A stretch of DNA of 64,000 bases from Streptomyces sp. NBC_00285 (GTDB lineage Bacteria > Actinomycetota > Actinomycetes > Streptomycetales > Streptomycetaceae), in the NCBI RefSeq assembly GCF_036174265.1, contig NZ_CP108055.1:5952001-6016000 (forward strand). The letters are read 5' to 3'. The notes under the pieces are model-generated. The model did not search any database, was not told the origin of the DNA, and was given only the letters and a program-made list of their open reading frames with translations. This document shows, piece after piece, positions 16,899 to 25,792 of the stretch. The position numbers and the translations under genes were made by a program. The stretch's first letter is position 1, and the number at the start of each line of letters is the position of its first letter.

Positions 16899-18221
16899 TC
16901 AGTTGCCGAGGTCGCGTACGTACAGGTTGAACCTCCGGCTGGTGCCGTCACCGCCCAGGTTCGTTGCGCTGGTCGTGAAAGCCACGTGGTGGCCGTCGGC
17001 CGAGATCGAGGGGCTGGAGCTGTAGCCATCGCTCTGCGAGCCGTCATCGGCGACGCTGACCCTGGTCGTGGTGGCGGTCACCCGGTCCCGCACGAACACG
17101 TCCCAGCTCGAGTTGGTGTCGCCGGTCACCAGCTTGTCCTCGCCGGACACGAAGGCGATGTAGCGGCCGTCGGCGGAGAGCGTCGTCCGCTCCTGGCCGG
17201 GGGTCCTGCTGTCGCCCAGGCCATCGGGGCCAAGGTTCACCTGCGTCGTCGTCCGGGTGACCCGGTCGTACAGGAAGATGTCGGTGTCGATCGGACCGCC
17301 GGTGTCGCCGGCCACCAGATTCGACGCGGTGGATTCGAACGCGACGTACTGGCCGTCGGCCGAGATGCTCGCCGTGCGACTGGCGGAGTTGCCTTCGTCG
17401 CCGCCGGGACCGACGCTGATCCGGTCGGTGCGCCCGGTCAGTCGATCGTGCACGAACACGTCGTCCGAGCGGTTGTTGTCGGGGAACAAGGACAGTGTCT
17501 TCGCCCCGGAGGAGAAGGCGACCTGACGCCCGTCCGCCGAGATCGACGGCAGTTGGCTGATGCCGTCGCCCTGGCGACCGTTGGAGTCGACGCTGACCCT
17601 GCTGGTCTCACCGGTCTGCCGGTCCCGTACGAAGACGTCGTGGATGTTGTTGGTGTCGCCGAACACCAGGTTCGACGCGAAAGAGTCGAACGCGACGAAT
17701 CGGCCGTCGGCGGAGACCGACGGATGGAAACTCTCACTGTCGCTCTGCTCGCCCCTTCTGCCGACGCTGACCCTGGTCGTCTCACCGGTCTGCAGGTCGT
17801 GCACGAACACGTCGCGGTAGCGGTTGGTGTCACCGGCCACCAGGTTCGACGCGGTGGATTCGAACGCGACGTAGCGGCCGTCGGCGGAGATCGACGGATT
17901 CCGGCTCACGTTGTTGACCTGGTTGCCCGCGGAGTCGACGCTGACCCTGGTGATGACGCCGGTCTGCCGGTCGCGCACGAAGATGTCGTCCGCTCGGTTG
18001 GTGTCGCCTGCCACCAGATCACTTGCCCACGAAGAGAAAGCCACGTAGCGGCCGTCGGCGGAGATCGACGGCCCGCTGGCGGAGTTGCTGATCGGTGCCG
18101 TGCCTGCCGGCCCCGGTTCGGCATTCGTGGCATGCGCGACGCTGCCTGACAACGGCGCCGCGACGATGACTGACGCGAGCACTGCGCGCCCTGCGTTGCG
18201 GATTATGGAGAGACGTCTCAT
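16899..18221 (-). CDS. Secreted TolB/WD40-like beta-propeller protein
   Basis: A 440-residue protein with a signal peptide (MRRLSIIRNAGRAVLASVIV, Ala-rich cleavage region around residues 25-32). It then has about seven repeats of PSISADGRYVAFxSxASNLVxGDTNxxxDVFVRDxQTGxTTRVSV. Each repeat of ~55 residues is one blade of a TolB/PD40-type propeller. ATG 18221 has GAAGGA upstream. No catalytic domain is visible, so a binding or scaffold role outside the cell is likely. Convergent with the LuxR regulator, whose stop lies 23 nt away. Repeat-to-repeat identity is high, suggesting recent internal duplication. Confidence 0.82.
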   Translation of the reverse strand: MRRLSIIRNAGRAVLASVIVAAPLSGSVAHATNAEPGPAGTAPISNSASGPSISADGRYVAFSSWASDLVAGDTNRADDIFVRDRQTGVITRVSVDSAGNQVNNVSRNPSISADGRYVAFESTASNLVAGDTNRYRDVFVHDLQTGETTRVSVGRRGEQSDSESFHPSVSADGRFVAFDSFASNLVFGDTNNIHDVFVRDRQTGETSRVSVDSNGRQGDGISQLPSISADGRQVAFSSGAKTLSLFPDNNRSDDVFVHDRLTGRTDRISVGPGGDEGNSASRTASISADGQYVAFESTASNLVAGDTGGPIDTDIFLYDRVTRTTTQVNLGPDGLGDSRTPGQERTTLSADGRYIAFVSGEDKLVTGDTNSSWDVFVRDRVTATTTRVSVADDGSQSDGYSSSPSISADGHHVAFTTSATNLGGDGTSRRFNLYVRDLGN

Positions 18222-18899
18222 GGGTGTCCTTCTGTTCTGTTCGCCGCCACGGCAGCCGGTTGCCCGGATCAGCGTTCCGTGTCGGACCGGCCGAAGCATG
18301 AGGGAACCCCCTACACCTTCGGCTTCGCGCTCTGCGCGCCGCGCGTGTGGACCTTGCACGGCGCGTTTCAGCGTGACGCGCGACAGACGGCTGTCCGGGA
18401 CGCATTTGGGACGGGCCATGCCGGACCACACCGAGGCGATCGAACACATTCGTGAGACACACCGGCAGGCCGAACCCGGCCGGTGCCGACCTGCTGGCGC
18501 AGTCCCCCTGGGCTCAGGGCATCTCCCGGCATGGTGCGCACCGTCGAGACGGCCGACGACCAGGACCTGTGTCACGCCGTGCGCACCTGCACGAGGGCGA
18601 CCGTCGTCCTCAACGCGCTGATGCGGCGCGCCCCGGACGAGCCGGAGATCCTTCGCCTCGTGCCGCACTCACCGATCCTGATGCACTCGCGCCCGCCACG
18701 CCGTCGCAGGGTCATGGGAGCACTCCCTCGCAGGAGGAAGCGAGAGTGGACTGCTGCTGTCACTGCCGATGCCGCTCCCGGCAGGTTTCGTAGACCCAGC
18801 GCCGCAGCGCAATTCCTCTGGAGCTTGTGGGGTTGCCACAATCAGTGTGGCGGCCACCTGAGACGGCAGCGCTCGCGGCCGTGGCGCTCACGGTGGCCG
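18222..18899. other. Stretch without a convincing gene
   Basis: About 680 nt upstream of the propeller gene. Short frames exist (for example from 18531), but none has a ribosome-binding site, recognisable motif or consistent codon bias. It should contain the propeller gene promoter. The right end merges into the att-like repeat at 18900. Confidence 0.5.
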
Positions 18900-19027
18900 G
18901 ACGCCTTTGGACGACGTCACACCAGGCGGCACGGGACAACTGGCTGTACATGCTCTGATCAGGCTGAACGTCACTCAGCAGCAGGGCGTGGCACCAGAAA
19001 ACACGATCCCTCGCGGTCTCGTAATGC
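18900..19027. repeat. Right copy of the ~128-nt repeat (attachment-like)
   Basis: Diverged direct copy of 13735-13862, starting GACGCCTTTGGAC and ending with the 27-nt core at 19001-19027. Unlike the left copy it continues directly into a tRNA-Thr 3' half (19019-19059), so this copy is fused to the chromosomal tRNA side of an integration event. Confidence 0.65.
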
Positions 19028-19059
19028 GTAGGTCTCGGGTTTGAATCCCGAAGGCGGCT
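19019..19059 (+). pseudogene. 3' half of a tRNA-Thr(CGT) gene, integration scar
   Basis: Reading rightward: anticodon loop CTCGTAA with anticodon CGT, 3' anticodon strand TGCGT, T-arm with stems TCGGG/CCCGA around TTTGAAT, and acceptor strand AGGCGGC with discriminator T. The D arm, the 5' acceptor strand (GCCGCCT expected) and the 5' anticodon strand (ACGCA expected, GCGGT present) are missing, so it cannot be a functional tRNA. A terminator follows. It marks recombination inside a tRNA anticodon loop; an intact copy should exist at the other end of the inserted DNA, beyond this window. Confidence 0.75.
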
Positions 19060-19065
19060 CTGCCG

Positions 19066-19100
19066 AAGCCTCAGGACTCACTCGCCGTGACCTGGGGCTT
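19066..19100 (+). terminator. Rho-independent-like terminator of the truncated tRNA locus
   Basis: Arms AAGCCTCAGG (19066-19075) and CCTGGGGCTT (19091-19100) pair with one G-T wobble and are followed by a T-rich tract. This is the natural 3' flank of a tRNA transcription unit and supports the tRNA scar call. Confidence 0.7.
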
Positions 19101-19184
19101 TTGCTTTTGTTGGATGCGATGTAACCGCCGTGCGCGGGCTACGCGACGGCCCCCGGTCCCAGTCCTGGTTTCCGTTGCGGGCGC

Positions 19185-20855
19185 TCAGGTGACCGTGACC
19201 CTGATCGTGTGCCAGCCGGTCGCCCCGTCGGGAAGTGGCTTGTGTCCGCGTCCTGATTGCGGTCGGCCGGTGTTGTCGGTGGCGCGTACCTGTAGCCGGT
19301 GCTTGCCGGGCGTCGCCTGCCACGGCCAGCTCCACTGCCGCCATGTGTCCGCCGAGGGCACCGCGGCGAGCTGTGCCCGCTGCCATGGTCCGTCGTCCAC
19401 GCGGACTTCCACCGCGGACACCCCACGATGCTGCGCCCACGCGACCCCGGCCACCATCGCCGGCCCCCGTGCGAGCCGCCTGCCCGCGGTCGGTGTGTCG
19501 ATCCGTGACTGTGTCTTCACCGGAGCCTGTTCCGCGTAACCCCGGCGTACCCAATAGGCGCTGAAGTCCGAGAAACGGCTCAGCTCCAGCTCCGTCAGCC
19601 ACTTCGTCGCCGACACGTACCCGAACAGCCCTGGTACCACCATCCGTACCGGAAACCCGTGCTCGACCGGCAGCGGCTCCCCGTTCATCCCGACCGCCAG
19701 CAGTGCGTCCCGCCCGTCGCGCAGCGCGGCCATCGGCGTACCGGCCGTGTACCCGTCCACAGAACGGCTCACCAGCTGGTCCGCTCCGTCGTCCGGCTCG
19801 ACTTCGGCCAGCAGATCCCTGATCGGTACTCCCAGCCACCGCGCGTTGCCGACCAACTGGCCACCGACCTCATTCGACACACACGTGAGCGTGATGTACC
19901 GCTCCACCATCGGCATCGCCAGCAACTGGTCGTACGTCAACGTCAGCGGCCGTTTCACCCGGCCATGAATGCTCAGCTGCCAGTCCTTCGGTTCCATCTG
20001 TGGCACCGACAGAGCGGTGTCGATCCGGTAGAAGTCCGCGTTCCTGGTCACGAACGGCTTCACTCCGGGGACACCGGCGGAGACCTTGGCGGGCAAGGGC
20101 GGTGCCGGACTCGCCGGGGGCGGAAGAACCACCGCGGCCCTTGCCGCCGCCACCCGCTGGGCCCAGAGCCGGCGTCCGCCCGGTACCGCCACCGCGGCCG
20201 CACCGATCGCCCCCACCGCCAGCGCGAGAAACCGTCGCCGGCCCGCCGGCTGTCCCGCGCCGGCCCCCCCAGGCGTAGCGGCACTGGGCACGGGGGCGTC
20301 GGCTCCGTATGCCGCCGCGTCCAGGGCCTGGGGGCCGGTGTCGGCCCCGATGCCCTGCGCCGATCCGGCCGCGGGGCGGGGCAGGGTGCGACGAAGCAGC
20401 ACCAGAAGGCCGGCAGCGGCCAGGGCACCGACCACTGACGGCAGGGGGTACGCCCAGGTGGCGCCGGCACGGGTGGCCGACGCGAGTACGCCGACGATCC
20501 CGAACAGGGCGACACCGGCCAGCCCGTACCGGAGCCGGCGCATGGCCAGCACGCCGACGAACGCGGCGAAAGCCGCCAGCACCAGCACGATTCCCGCCTG
20601 CAGCGCCAGCTTGTCGTAGGTGTAGAACACCGTGACCGCGAACTCCTTGACCGGAGTCGGCGCCGCGTCCACGGCGACGCCCCCCACCGCCACGAGCGGC
20701 GCGGAGGGCCCGCCTGTCGCGGCTGCCACCAGCTCGCCGACGCCCAGGGCGAGCGCGGTGGCCGCGACGCCGGCAAGCTCGCCGTACCACTGCTTGAGCG
20801 GCCTTTCCGATGTCGGCAGACCTGTTTTCTGAGCTTCGATGCCGTTGCTGGACAA
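19185..20855 (-). CDS. Membrane-anchored sulfite-oxidase-like molybdopterin oxidoreductase
   Basis: A ~556-residue protein. About four TM helices occupy residues 15-155, followed by a twin-arginine-like RRRFLALAVGAIGAAAV segment. The oxidoreductase molybdopterin domain follows (PLTLTYDQLLAMP, then LTCVSNEVGGQLVGNARWLGVP with the Mo-ligand Cys). A C-terminal dimerisation domain contains GVAWAQHRGVSAVEVRVDDGPWQ. It resembles the YedY/sulfite oxidase family; substrate unknown. I take TTG 20855 as start, just after the small membrane gene whose stop is at 20867-20869, because no ATG or GTG lies upstream in the conserved region; the start is uncertain. Confidence 0.8.
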   Translation of the reverse strand: MSSNGIEAQKTGLPTSERPLKQWYGELAGVAATALALGVGELVAAATGGPSAPLVAVGGVAVDAAPTPVKEFAVTVFYTYDKLALQAGIVLVLAAFAAFVGVLAMRRLRYGLAGVALFGIVGVLASATRAGATWAYPLPSVVGALAAAGLLVLLRRTLPRPAAGSAQGIGADTGPQALDAAAYGADAPVPSAATPGGAGAGQPAGRRRFLALAVGAIGAAAVAVPGGRRLWAQRVAAARAAVVLPPPASPAPPLPAKVSAGVPGVKPFVTRNADFYRIDTALSVPQMEPKDWQLSIHGRVKRPLTLTYDQLLAMPMVERYITLTCVSNEVGGQLVGNARWLGVPIRDLLAEVEPDDGADQLVSRSVDGYTAGTPMAALRDGRDALLAVGMNGEPLPVEHGFPVRMVVPGLFGYVSATKWLTELELSRFSDFSAYWVRRGYAEQAPVKTQSRIDTPTAGRRLARGPAMVAGVAWAQHRGVSAVEVRVDDGPWQRAQLAAVPSADTWRQWSWPWQATPGKHRLQVRATDNTGRPQSGRGHKPLPDGATGWHTIRVTVT

Positions 20856-20866
20856 CGGGTAGGCCC

Positions 20867-21070
20867 TTATCGGCCGACCCGGCGTCGCCGGGCCACGCCG
20901 ACACCGAGCAGGACCAGACCGGCGAGCGCCACGATCGGCCCGACGACCGCCCACAGCGTTGTTCCGCTCATCGCCGAGCCCTTCATGACGTCGATTCCCT
21001 GCAACGTCCAGGTCACGCCGGCAAAGACCAGCAGTACGCCGAGGGCGATGATGATCCAGTTCTTCTTCAC
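20867..21070 (-). CDS. Small two-TM membrane protein
   Basis: A 67-residue protein from GTG 21070 with GGAG upstream. Two hydrophobic helices (NWIIIALGVLLVFAGVTWTL and a second in LWAVVGPIVALAGLVLLGVGV) flank a short loop, and the C terminus is basic (ARRRRVGR), giving a cytosolic tail. It ends 11 nt before the start of the sulfite-oxidase-like gene and is probably its operon partner. Function not recognised. Confidence 0.7.
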   Translation of the reverse strand: MKKNWIIIALGVLLVFAGVTWTLQGIDVMKGSAMSGTTLWAVVGPIVALAGLVLLGVGVARRRRVGR

Positions 21071-21287
21071 GGGATGTCTCCAGGTGGAAGGGCGAGGTAC
21101 TCGACAACGAGCCTGACGGTTCTGCGGCCGCAGTGGCGACAACGAGTGGTTGGACCCCGTCGTCAACCGGTCGACGTACGCACGGCTCCACCGGTGCGTG
21201 GACGTTCCCCGGCGTCGAGACGGGGACCCTGGAGGTGGGCGTCCGTAGACTGGCCGCCGGATCTCGGCGGGCGAAGGTGGGCCGGAA

Positions 21288-22556
21288 GTGGCAGTGCGCG
21301 GCACCGTCGACCTGGGACACCGCCACCGCGTCGGATGGCATCTCCTCGTCGGCGTCGTGGCGACTCCCCTCGCCGTCGCCATAGCGGCGAACGGCACCGT
21401 GGCGCTCGGGCAACGGCTGCTCGCTCTCGGCACGCTCGCCGTCATCGTCGCCTGGTACGCCCTGGTCTCGCGGCAGGCGATGGAGTACGGCGACGAGCGG
21501 TGGGGGGTGGTCTACTTCGCCGCCCTCGTGGTCGCGTTCCCGCTCCTGCTCGCCATCGCCCCGCTCGGCGGCGCACTGATGTTCGCGCTCTGTCCCCAGC
21601 TGTTCGTGATGGTCGCGAGGTGGCGGATACGACTGCCGCTCCTGCTGATCCTCTACGCCGAACTCGCCTGGGCCATGATCGCGCGGGCCGGAGTCAGCCG
21701 CTACACGCTGGCGATGGTGGGCGTGACCGTTCTGGTGCCCATGACCGTGACGATCCTCGTGGGCGCCTATCTGACCGGCATCCGCGAGCAGAACCGCAAG
21801 CGGGCCACGCTGATCGAGGAACTCACGCGAACCCGGGCCGCACTGGAACACGCCGGCCACGAGGCGGGCGTCCATGCCGAACGCGAACGCCTGGCCGCCG
21901 AGATCCACGACACCCTGGCGCAGGGCTTCACCAGCATCCTCATGCTCGCCCAGGTCGTACGGACCAACCTGCTGCGCGATCCGACGGCCGCCGACGGCCA
22001 GCTCGACATTCTGGAGAAGACCGCCCGGGAGAACCTCGCGGAGGCCCGCTCACTGATCGCCGCGTCGGCCCCGGTCGACCTGACCGGTCGCAGTCTCGCG
22101 GACGCGCTGGACCGGCTCGCCGCCCGGCACACCCGCGACACGGGTACGCGCGTCGAAGTGTCGACCGTCGGTGACTGGCCCGGTGCACCCACCGGCACCG
22201 ATGTCGCTCTGCTGCGCACCGCACAGGAGGCCCTGGCCAATGTGGGCAAGCATGCCGACGCCACGACAGTGCGCATCGAACTGCGCCACGAGGACCACCT
22301 CATGGCGCTGGCTGTGACCGATGACGGCGAGGGCTTCGACCCGGCCACCGTCCGCGGTGGTTACGGTCTGCTCGGCATTCGTGCCCGCGCCGCCGGCCTC
22401 GGCGGAACCTGTACGGTGCGCTCGGCTCCCGGCCAGGGCGCCACGGTGCGGGTCGAACTCCCGCTGGCCCCGGCCGGGCAGGTGGCCCGTACCCTGCGGC
22501 CCGTGCTCGATCTCAGCACCACCCCGACCGCCGAGCGGGCGGAGCCGGGCCGATGA
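21288..22556 (+). CDS. Sensor histidine kinase (NarL/DegS type)
   Basis: A 422-residue kinase. Five to six TM helices fill residues ~15-165. The HisKA_3 dimerisation helix has ERLAAEIHDTLAQGFTSI with the phosphoacceptor His, followed by a HATPase_c domain (QEALANVGKHADA, DDGEGFDP, GGYGLLGIRARA). GTG 21288 is the start (GGAAG close by). The stop overlaps the ATG of the response regulator by 4 nt, so they form one two-component pair. The stimulus is unknown; the sulfite-oxidase operon is divergent. Confidence 0.88.
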   Translation: MAVRGTVDLGHRHRVGWHLLVGVVATPLAVAIAANGTVALGQRLLALGTLAVIVAWYALVSRQAMEYGDERWGVVYFAALVVAFPLLLAIAPLGGALMFALCPQLFVMVARWRIRLPLLLILYAELAWAMIARAGVSRYTLAMVGVTVLVPMTVTILVGAYLTGIREQNRKRATLIEELTRTRAALEHAGHEAGVHAERERLAAEIHDTLAQGFTSILMLAQVVRTNLLRDPTAADGQLDILEKTARENLAEARSLIAASAPVDLTGRSLADALDRLAARHTRDTGTRVEVSTVGDWPGAPTGTDVALLRTAQEALANVGKHADATTVRIELRHEDHLMALAVTDDGEGFDPATVRGGYGLLGIRARAAGLGGTCTVRSAPGQGATVRVELPLAPAGQVARTLRPVLDLSTTPTAERAEPGR

Positions 22557-23188
22557 CCGTCGACATCCTGATCGTCGACGATCACCCCGTCGTACGCTTC
22601 GGCCTCCGCGGCATGCTTGAGGCCTACGACGACCTGCGGGTCGTCGGCGAGGCGGGCTCCGGTGACGAGGCGATCGTCCTCGCCGCCGCGATGCTCCCGG
22701 ACGTCGTCCTGATGGACCTGCGCATGCCGGGCACCGACGGTACCGCCGCGACGGCGCGCATCCGCCAGGAGCACCCCGGCATTCGCGTGCTCGTGCTGAC
22801 CACCTACGAAGGTGACGCCGACATCCTGTCGGCGATCGAGGCCGGCGCCACCGGGTACCTGCTCAAGGACACCCCGATCGGTACCCTGACCGACGCGATC
22901 CGGGCGGCCGCCCGCGGCGAGACGGTCCTCGCCCCACCGGTCGCCGCCCGGCTCGTGACGCGCATGCAGGCGCCTGCCGTGGAACAGTTGACCCCCCGCG
23001 AGGTTCAGGTGCTCGACCTCGTCGCGCGCGGCCTGTCCAACGGAGAGATCGGCCGGCAGCTGTACATCGGCGAAGCGACAGTGAAGACGCACCTCCTGCG
23101 TACGTTCGTGAAGCTGGGCGTGAACGACCGCACCGCGGCCGTCACCGTCGCTCTCTCCCGAGGCGTTCTCACCCCACCGCACCAGTGA
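22553..23188 (+). CDS. LuxR/NarL-family response regulator
   Basis: A 211-residue regulator. The receiver domain (1-120) shows ILIVDDHPVVRFGLRGML with the acidic pair and the phosphoacceptor Asp in VVLMDLRMPG. The C-terminal NarL HTH is LTPREVQVLDLVARGLSNGE followed by EATVKTHLLRTFVKLGV. Starts at ATG 22553 inside the kinase stop. Cognate partner of the kinase at 21288-22556. Confidence 0.9.
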   Translation: MTVDILIVDDHPVVRFGLRGMLEAYDDLRVVGEAGSGDEAIVLAAAMLPDVVLMDLRMPGTDGTAATARIRQEHPGIRVLVLTTYEGDADILSAIEAGATGYLLKDTPIGTLTDAIRAAARGETVLAPPVAARLVTRMQAPAVEQLTPREVQVLDLVARGLSNGEIGRQLYIGEATVKTHLLRTFVKLGVNDRTAAVTVALSRGVLTPPHQ

Positions 23189-23370
23189 GCAACAGGGGTT
23201 GTACGCAGGGTGCGGGGTTGTCTGTGGTCCATCGGACAGCCAACCAGGGCCTTCAACCGGACCAGTTGCCGGCGCGGGACGCGGCGGAGTATCTGCGGGT
23301 GCAGCGCGATTCTTCGGGCAATGGGACCGGGTGGGGGCGGGTGGCTCCCTACGGTGGTCACGGCCACCCC

Positions 23371-24153
23371 TCAGGCGGTGAGGACCTCCAGTGCGGCGGC
23401 GTGCACGCCCGGTGCGGCGGCGACATAGCTCTCGCTGGTCAGTTCCCACGGTTTGCCCTCGAGGTCGGTCACGACGCCTCCGGCCTCCTGGACCAGCAGC
23501 ACACCCGCCGTGTGGGACCGGACGTTGTCGAACTGCCAGTGCAGGTCCATCCGGCCCGCGGCGACCTGGGCGAGCTGGTGGGTCACCGGTACGGAGACCC
23601 GTACATAGAGGGCGGCGTTGGACATCGCGGCGAAGGCGGAGCCCATCCGCTTCGCGAACTCGGCGTCGTGACCCGGCTGGGCCTGGCCGGTCCCGGCGAG
23701 TGCGCCGTCCAGTGACGTCTTGGTCGAGACCCGCAGCCGTACACCGTCGAGGAACGCCCCGCCGTCCTGGGTCGCCGTGAACATCTCGTCGAGGACCGGG
23801 AAGTAGACCACCGCCAGCACCGGGCGGCCGTCGCGGACGAGGCTCACACCGATGTTCCAGTCGGGCATGCCGTGCACGGCGTTGACGTTGCCGCCGACCG
23901 GGTCGATGAGCCACCACTCGCCCGTGGCCAGAGGTCCCGATCCGTGTTCGTCGTTGAGCCAGCCCGCGCTCGGCAGAGCCTCGGTCAGCGCCGGGCGCAA
24001 CGTGGCGACCACGGCCGCGTCATTGGCCTGGAGGTTCGCGAGCAGTTCGGGGAGCCCGGGGGGACGGGACTCGGTGGCATAGCGCGTCATCATCAGGGCG
24101 CCGGCGTGGCGGACGGCGGCGACGGTGGCGGCGGCAAGAAGTTCCTGGCTCAT
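23371..24153 (-). CDS. Inositol-monophosphatase-family protein with altered active site
   Basis: A 260-residue protein with overall IMPase/FBPase fold landmarks: an N-terminal helical AVRHAGALMM segment, the central WLIDPVGGNVNAVHGMPDW and a C-terminal GVLLVQEAGGVVTDL. The canonical metal motif DPxDGT reads DPVGGN (Asp84 kept, Gly87 where the second Asp is expected), and the WDxAAG motif reads RSHTAG. Hydrolytic activity on inositol phosphates is therefore doubtful; it could be a divergent phosphatase or a binding protein. ATG 24153 has AGGAG upstream. Divergent from the LysR gene 55 nt away, which may control it. Confidence 0.72.
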   Translation of the reverse strand: MSQELLAAATVAAVRHAGALMMTRYATESRPPGLPELLANLQANDAAVVATLRPALTEALPSAGWLNDEHGSGPLATGEWWLIDPVGGNVNAVHGMPDWNIGVSLVRDGRPVLAVVYFPVLDEMFTATQDGGAFLDGVRLRVSTKTSLDGALAGTGQAQPGHDAEFAKRMGSAFAAMSNAALYVRVSVPVTHQLAQVAAGRMDLHWQFDNVRSHTAGVLLVQEAGGVVTDLEGKPWELTSESYVAAAPGVHAAALEVLTA

Positions 24154-24208
24154 GGAATGCTCCTGAAATTGATCGAAGTGGATCTGCGTCTTGTGAGGAT
24201 TTACTCGT

Positions 24209-25108
24209 ATGCAATTGGACTTGAATCTGCTGACCGTGCTGGACGCCCTGCTCGAAGAGGGCAGCGTCATGGGCGCGGCCGAGCGGCTGCACCTGTCCTC
24301 GCCCGCGGTCAGCCGCACCCTCGGCCGACTTCGCGCCGTCACGGGGGACGACATCCTGGTGCGCACCGGCCACTCGATGACTCCCACCCCGTATGCGGTG
24401 TCGGTACGGGAGGACGTGCACCGGTTGGTCAGGCAAGCGCGTGAAGTGCTCTCGCCGATACGTGAGTTGAACCTTGCAGAGATGGATCGCACGTTCACGA
24501 TCCAGTGCCACGACGCGGTGGCCGCGTCGCTGGTACCCGTGCTGGTCGAGAGGATCCAACAGCGGGCTTCAGGTGTGCAGTTGCGGGTGCTGGCGGAGAA
24601 CGCCGTCGACACCGACGACCTGCGTCACGGCCGTGTCGATCTGGAACTCGGCGGCGACAGGCCAGGTCTGCCCGAGTTTCGGTCCGAGCCGCTCGGCGTC
24701 GATCGGCTCGTCGTGGCGATGCGCGCGGACCACCCCTGCGCCGCCGGACTCGACTTGGCTTCCTACGCGGCACAGCCGCATGTGGTGATCTCCCGGCGTG
24801 GCCGTCTCTCCGCGCCGATCGACGAAGTGCTGGCCGCCGAAGGGCTGCGGCGCCGGGTGGTCGCGGCCGTGGCGACGGTGTCCTGTGCCCTGCAGATCGC
24901 CGCCCGTGGCGACGCGCTGGTCACCTGTACGGCGATCTTCGGCCGCCCGCTCATCAAGGCGTTCGGGCTCCTCGCCCGGCCGCTGCCGATCGAGACCCCG
25001 GCGGCGACGATCAACTGCAACTGGCACCAGCGCTACGACTCCGACCCCGCCCACGCCTGGCTCCGCGAACAGGTCCGGGAGTCGTTCGAGGAGATCTCCG
25101 TCGGCTGA
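24209..25108 (+). CDS. LysR-family transcriptional regulator
   Basis: A 299-residue regulator. The N-terminal winged HTH (1-65) shows DLNLLTVLDALLEEGSVMGAAERLHLSSPAVSRTLGRL. The co-inducer-binding domain starts near residue 95 (TFTIQCHDAVAASLVPVL) and ends with an SDPAHAWLREQVRE helix. It is divergent from the IMPase-like gene with a 55-nt shared intergenic region, the classic arrangement for a LysR regulator and its target. Ligand unknown. Confidence 0.87.
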   Translation: MQLDLNLLTVLDALLEEGSVMGAAERLHLSSPAVSRTLGRLRAVTGDDILVRTGHSMTPTPYAVSVREDVHRLVRQAREVLSPIRELNLAEMDRTFTIQCHDAVAASLVPVLVERIQQRASGVQLRVLAENAVDTDDLRHGRVDLELGGDRPGLPEFRSEPLGVDRLVVAMRADHPCAAGLDLASYAAQPHVVISRRGRLSAPIDEVLAAEGLRRRVVAAVATVSCALQIAARGDALVTCTAIFGRPLIKAFGLLARPLPIETPAATINCNWHQRYDSDPAHAWLREQVRESFEEISVG

Positions 25109-25124
25109 CCATTCCGCCCGCTCT

Positions 25125-25160
25125 GCCTACTGTGCCTACTCCGCCTACTCCGCCTACTCC
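25125..25160. repeat. 9-nt tandem repeat (GCCTACTCC units)
   Basis: Four units with 9-nt period in the short gap between the LysR stop and the stop of the opposite-strand NmrA-like gene (25154-25156). A simple tandem array; each unit contains CTA, a TAG stop on the minus strand, so it may act as a backstop for translation. Confidence 0.7.
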
Positions 25161-25762
25161 GCCAGGGGCAGGGCCACGGCACCGGGAAATCCGGGAGCCT
25201 CGGCTTCGTCGAGCATCGCCGCGGCGACGGTTTCCCGGCTGACCTCGGCGCCGAGGTCGAAGGGGGGCGCGGCCTCCAGGCCGACCGTGCGCCGACGGGG
25301 GCTTTCTGGCCCGTCAGCGAGCATCCCGGCGTGGAAGACGGTGCCGCCGGCTGCGAGAACGGTGTTGTCGGCCTCGACCTTGTCCGCGAGCCGGTCGCCC
25401 AGCACCTCGGCGAGTGCTCTCGCGCCCTCCCCCGCGACTTCGGCCGACTCGCCCGTGCCGTAGGCGCCGAGCCAGATGACGCGCTGTGGGCCGGCGGCGA
25501 CGACGGCTCGGGCGCCGGTCAGGAGAACTCCGGCCCGCTCCGTACCGAGCGCCGAAAGGACCACGGAATCCCCGTCCACGACGGCGGCGATGCCGGCCGC
25601 GTCGTTCACGTCGCCCGCCACCTTGCGCAGGTTCGGAGAGTCGGCCAGGGCGATCCGCTCGGGATCACGCGCGATGGCGGTCACGGTGTGACCACGTCGC
25701 AGCGCCTGTCGGGTGAGGGCGATTCCGGTCCGACCGGAGGCCGCGAGGACGGTGAGGTTCAT
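25154..25762 (-). CDS. NAD(P)-binding (NmrA-like) protein
   Basis: A 202-residue atypical short-chain-dehydrogenase/NmrA-type protein. The N-terminal strand and dinucleotide loop are MNLTVLAASGRTGIALTRQAL (a GxxGxxG variant), followed by HTVTAIARDPER and DVNDAAGIAAVVDG. No Tyr-x-x-x-Lys catalytic pair is apparent, as in NmrA-like sensors and flavin/quinone reductase relatives. ATG 25762 is chosen because it immediately precedes the Rossmann strand; an in-frame ATG at 25804 would put the start inside the inverted repeat at 25793-25826. Role unknown. Confidence 0.75.
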   Translation of the reverse strand: MNLTVLAASGRTGIALTRQALRRGHTVTAIARDPERIALADSPNLRKVAGDVNDAAGIAAVVDGDSVVLSALGTERAGVLLTGARAVVAAGPQRVIWLGAYGTGESAEVAGEGARALAEVLGDRLADKVEADNTVLAAGGTVFHAGMLADGPESPRRRTVGLEAAPPFDLGAEVSRETVAAAMLDEAEAPGFPGAVALPLAE

Positions 25763-25792
25763 GCCGAGAACGTTAGGGAGCCACTCACTTAA

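Noticed and set aside
18483..19031. Plus-strand open frame across the right repeat
   Set aside because: No ribosome-binding site and it crosses the att-like repeat and tRNA scar; no protein features.
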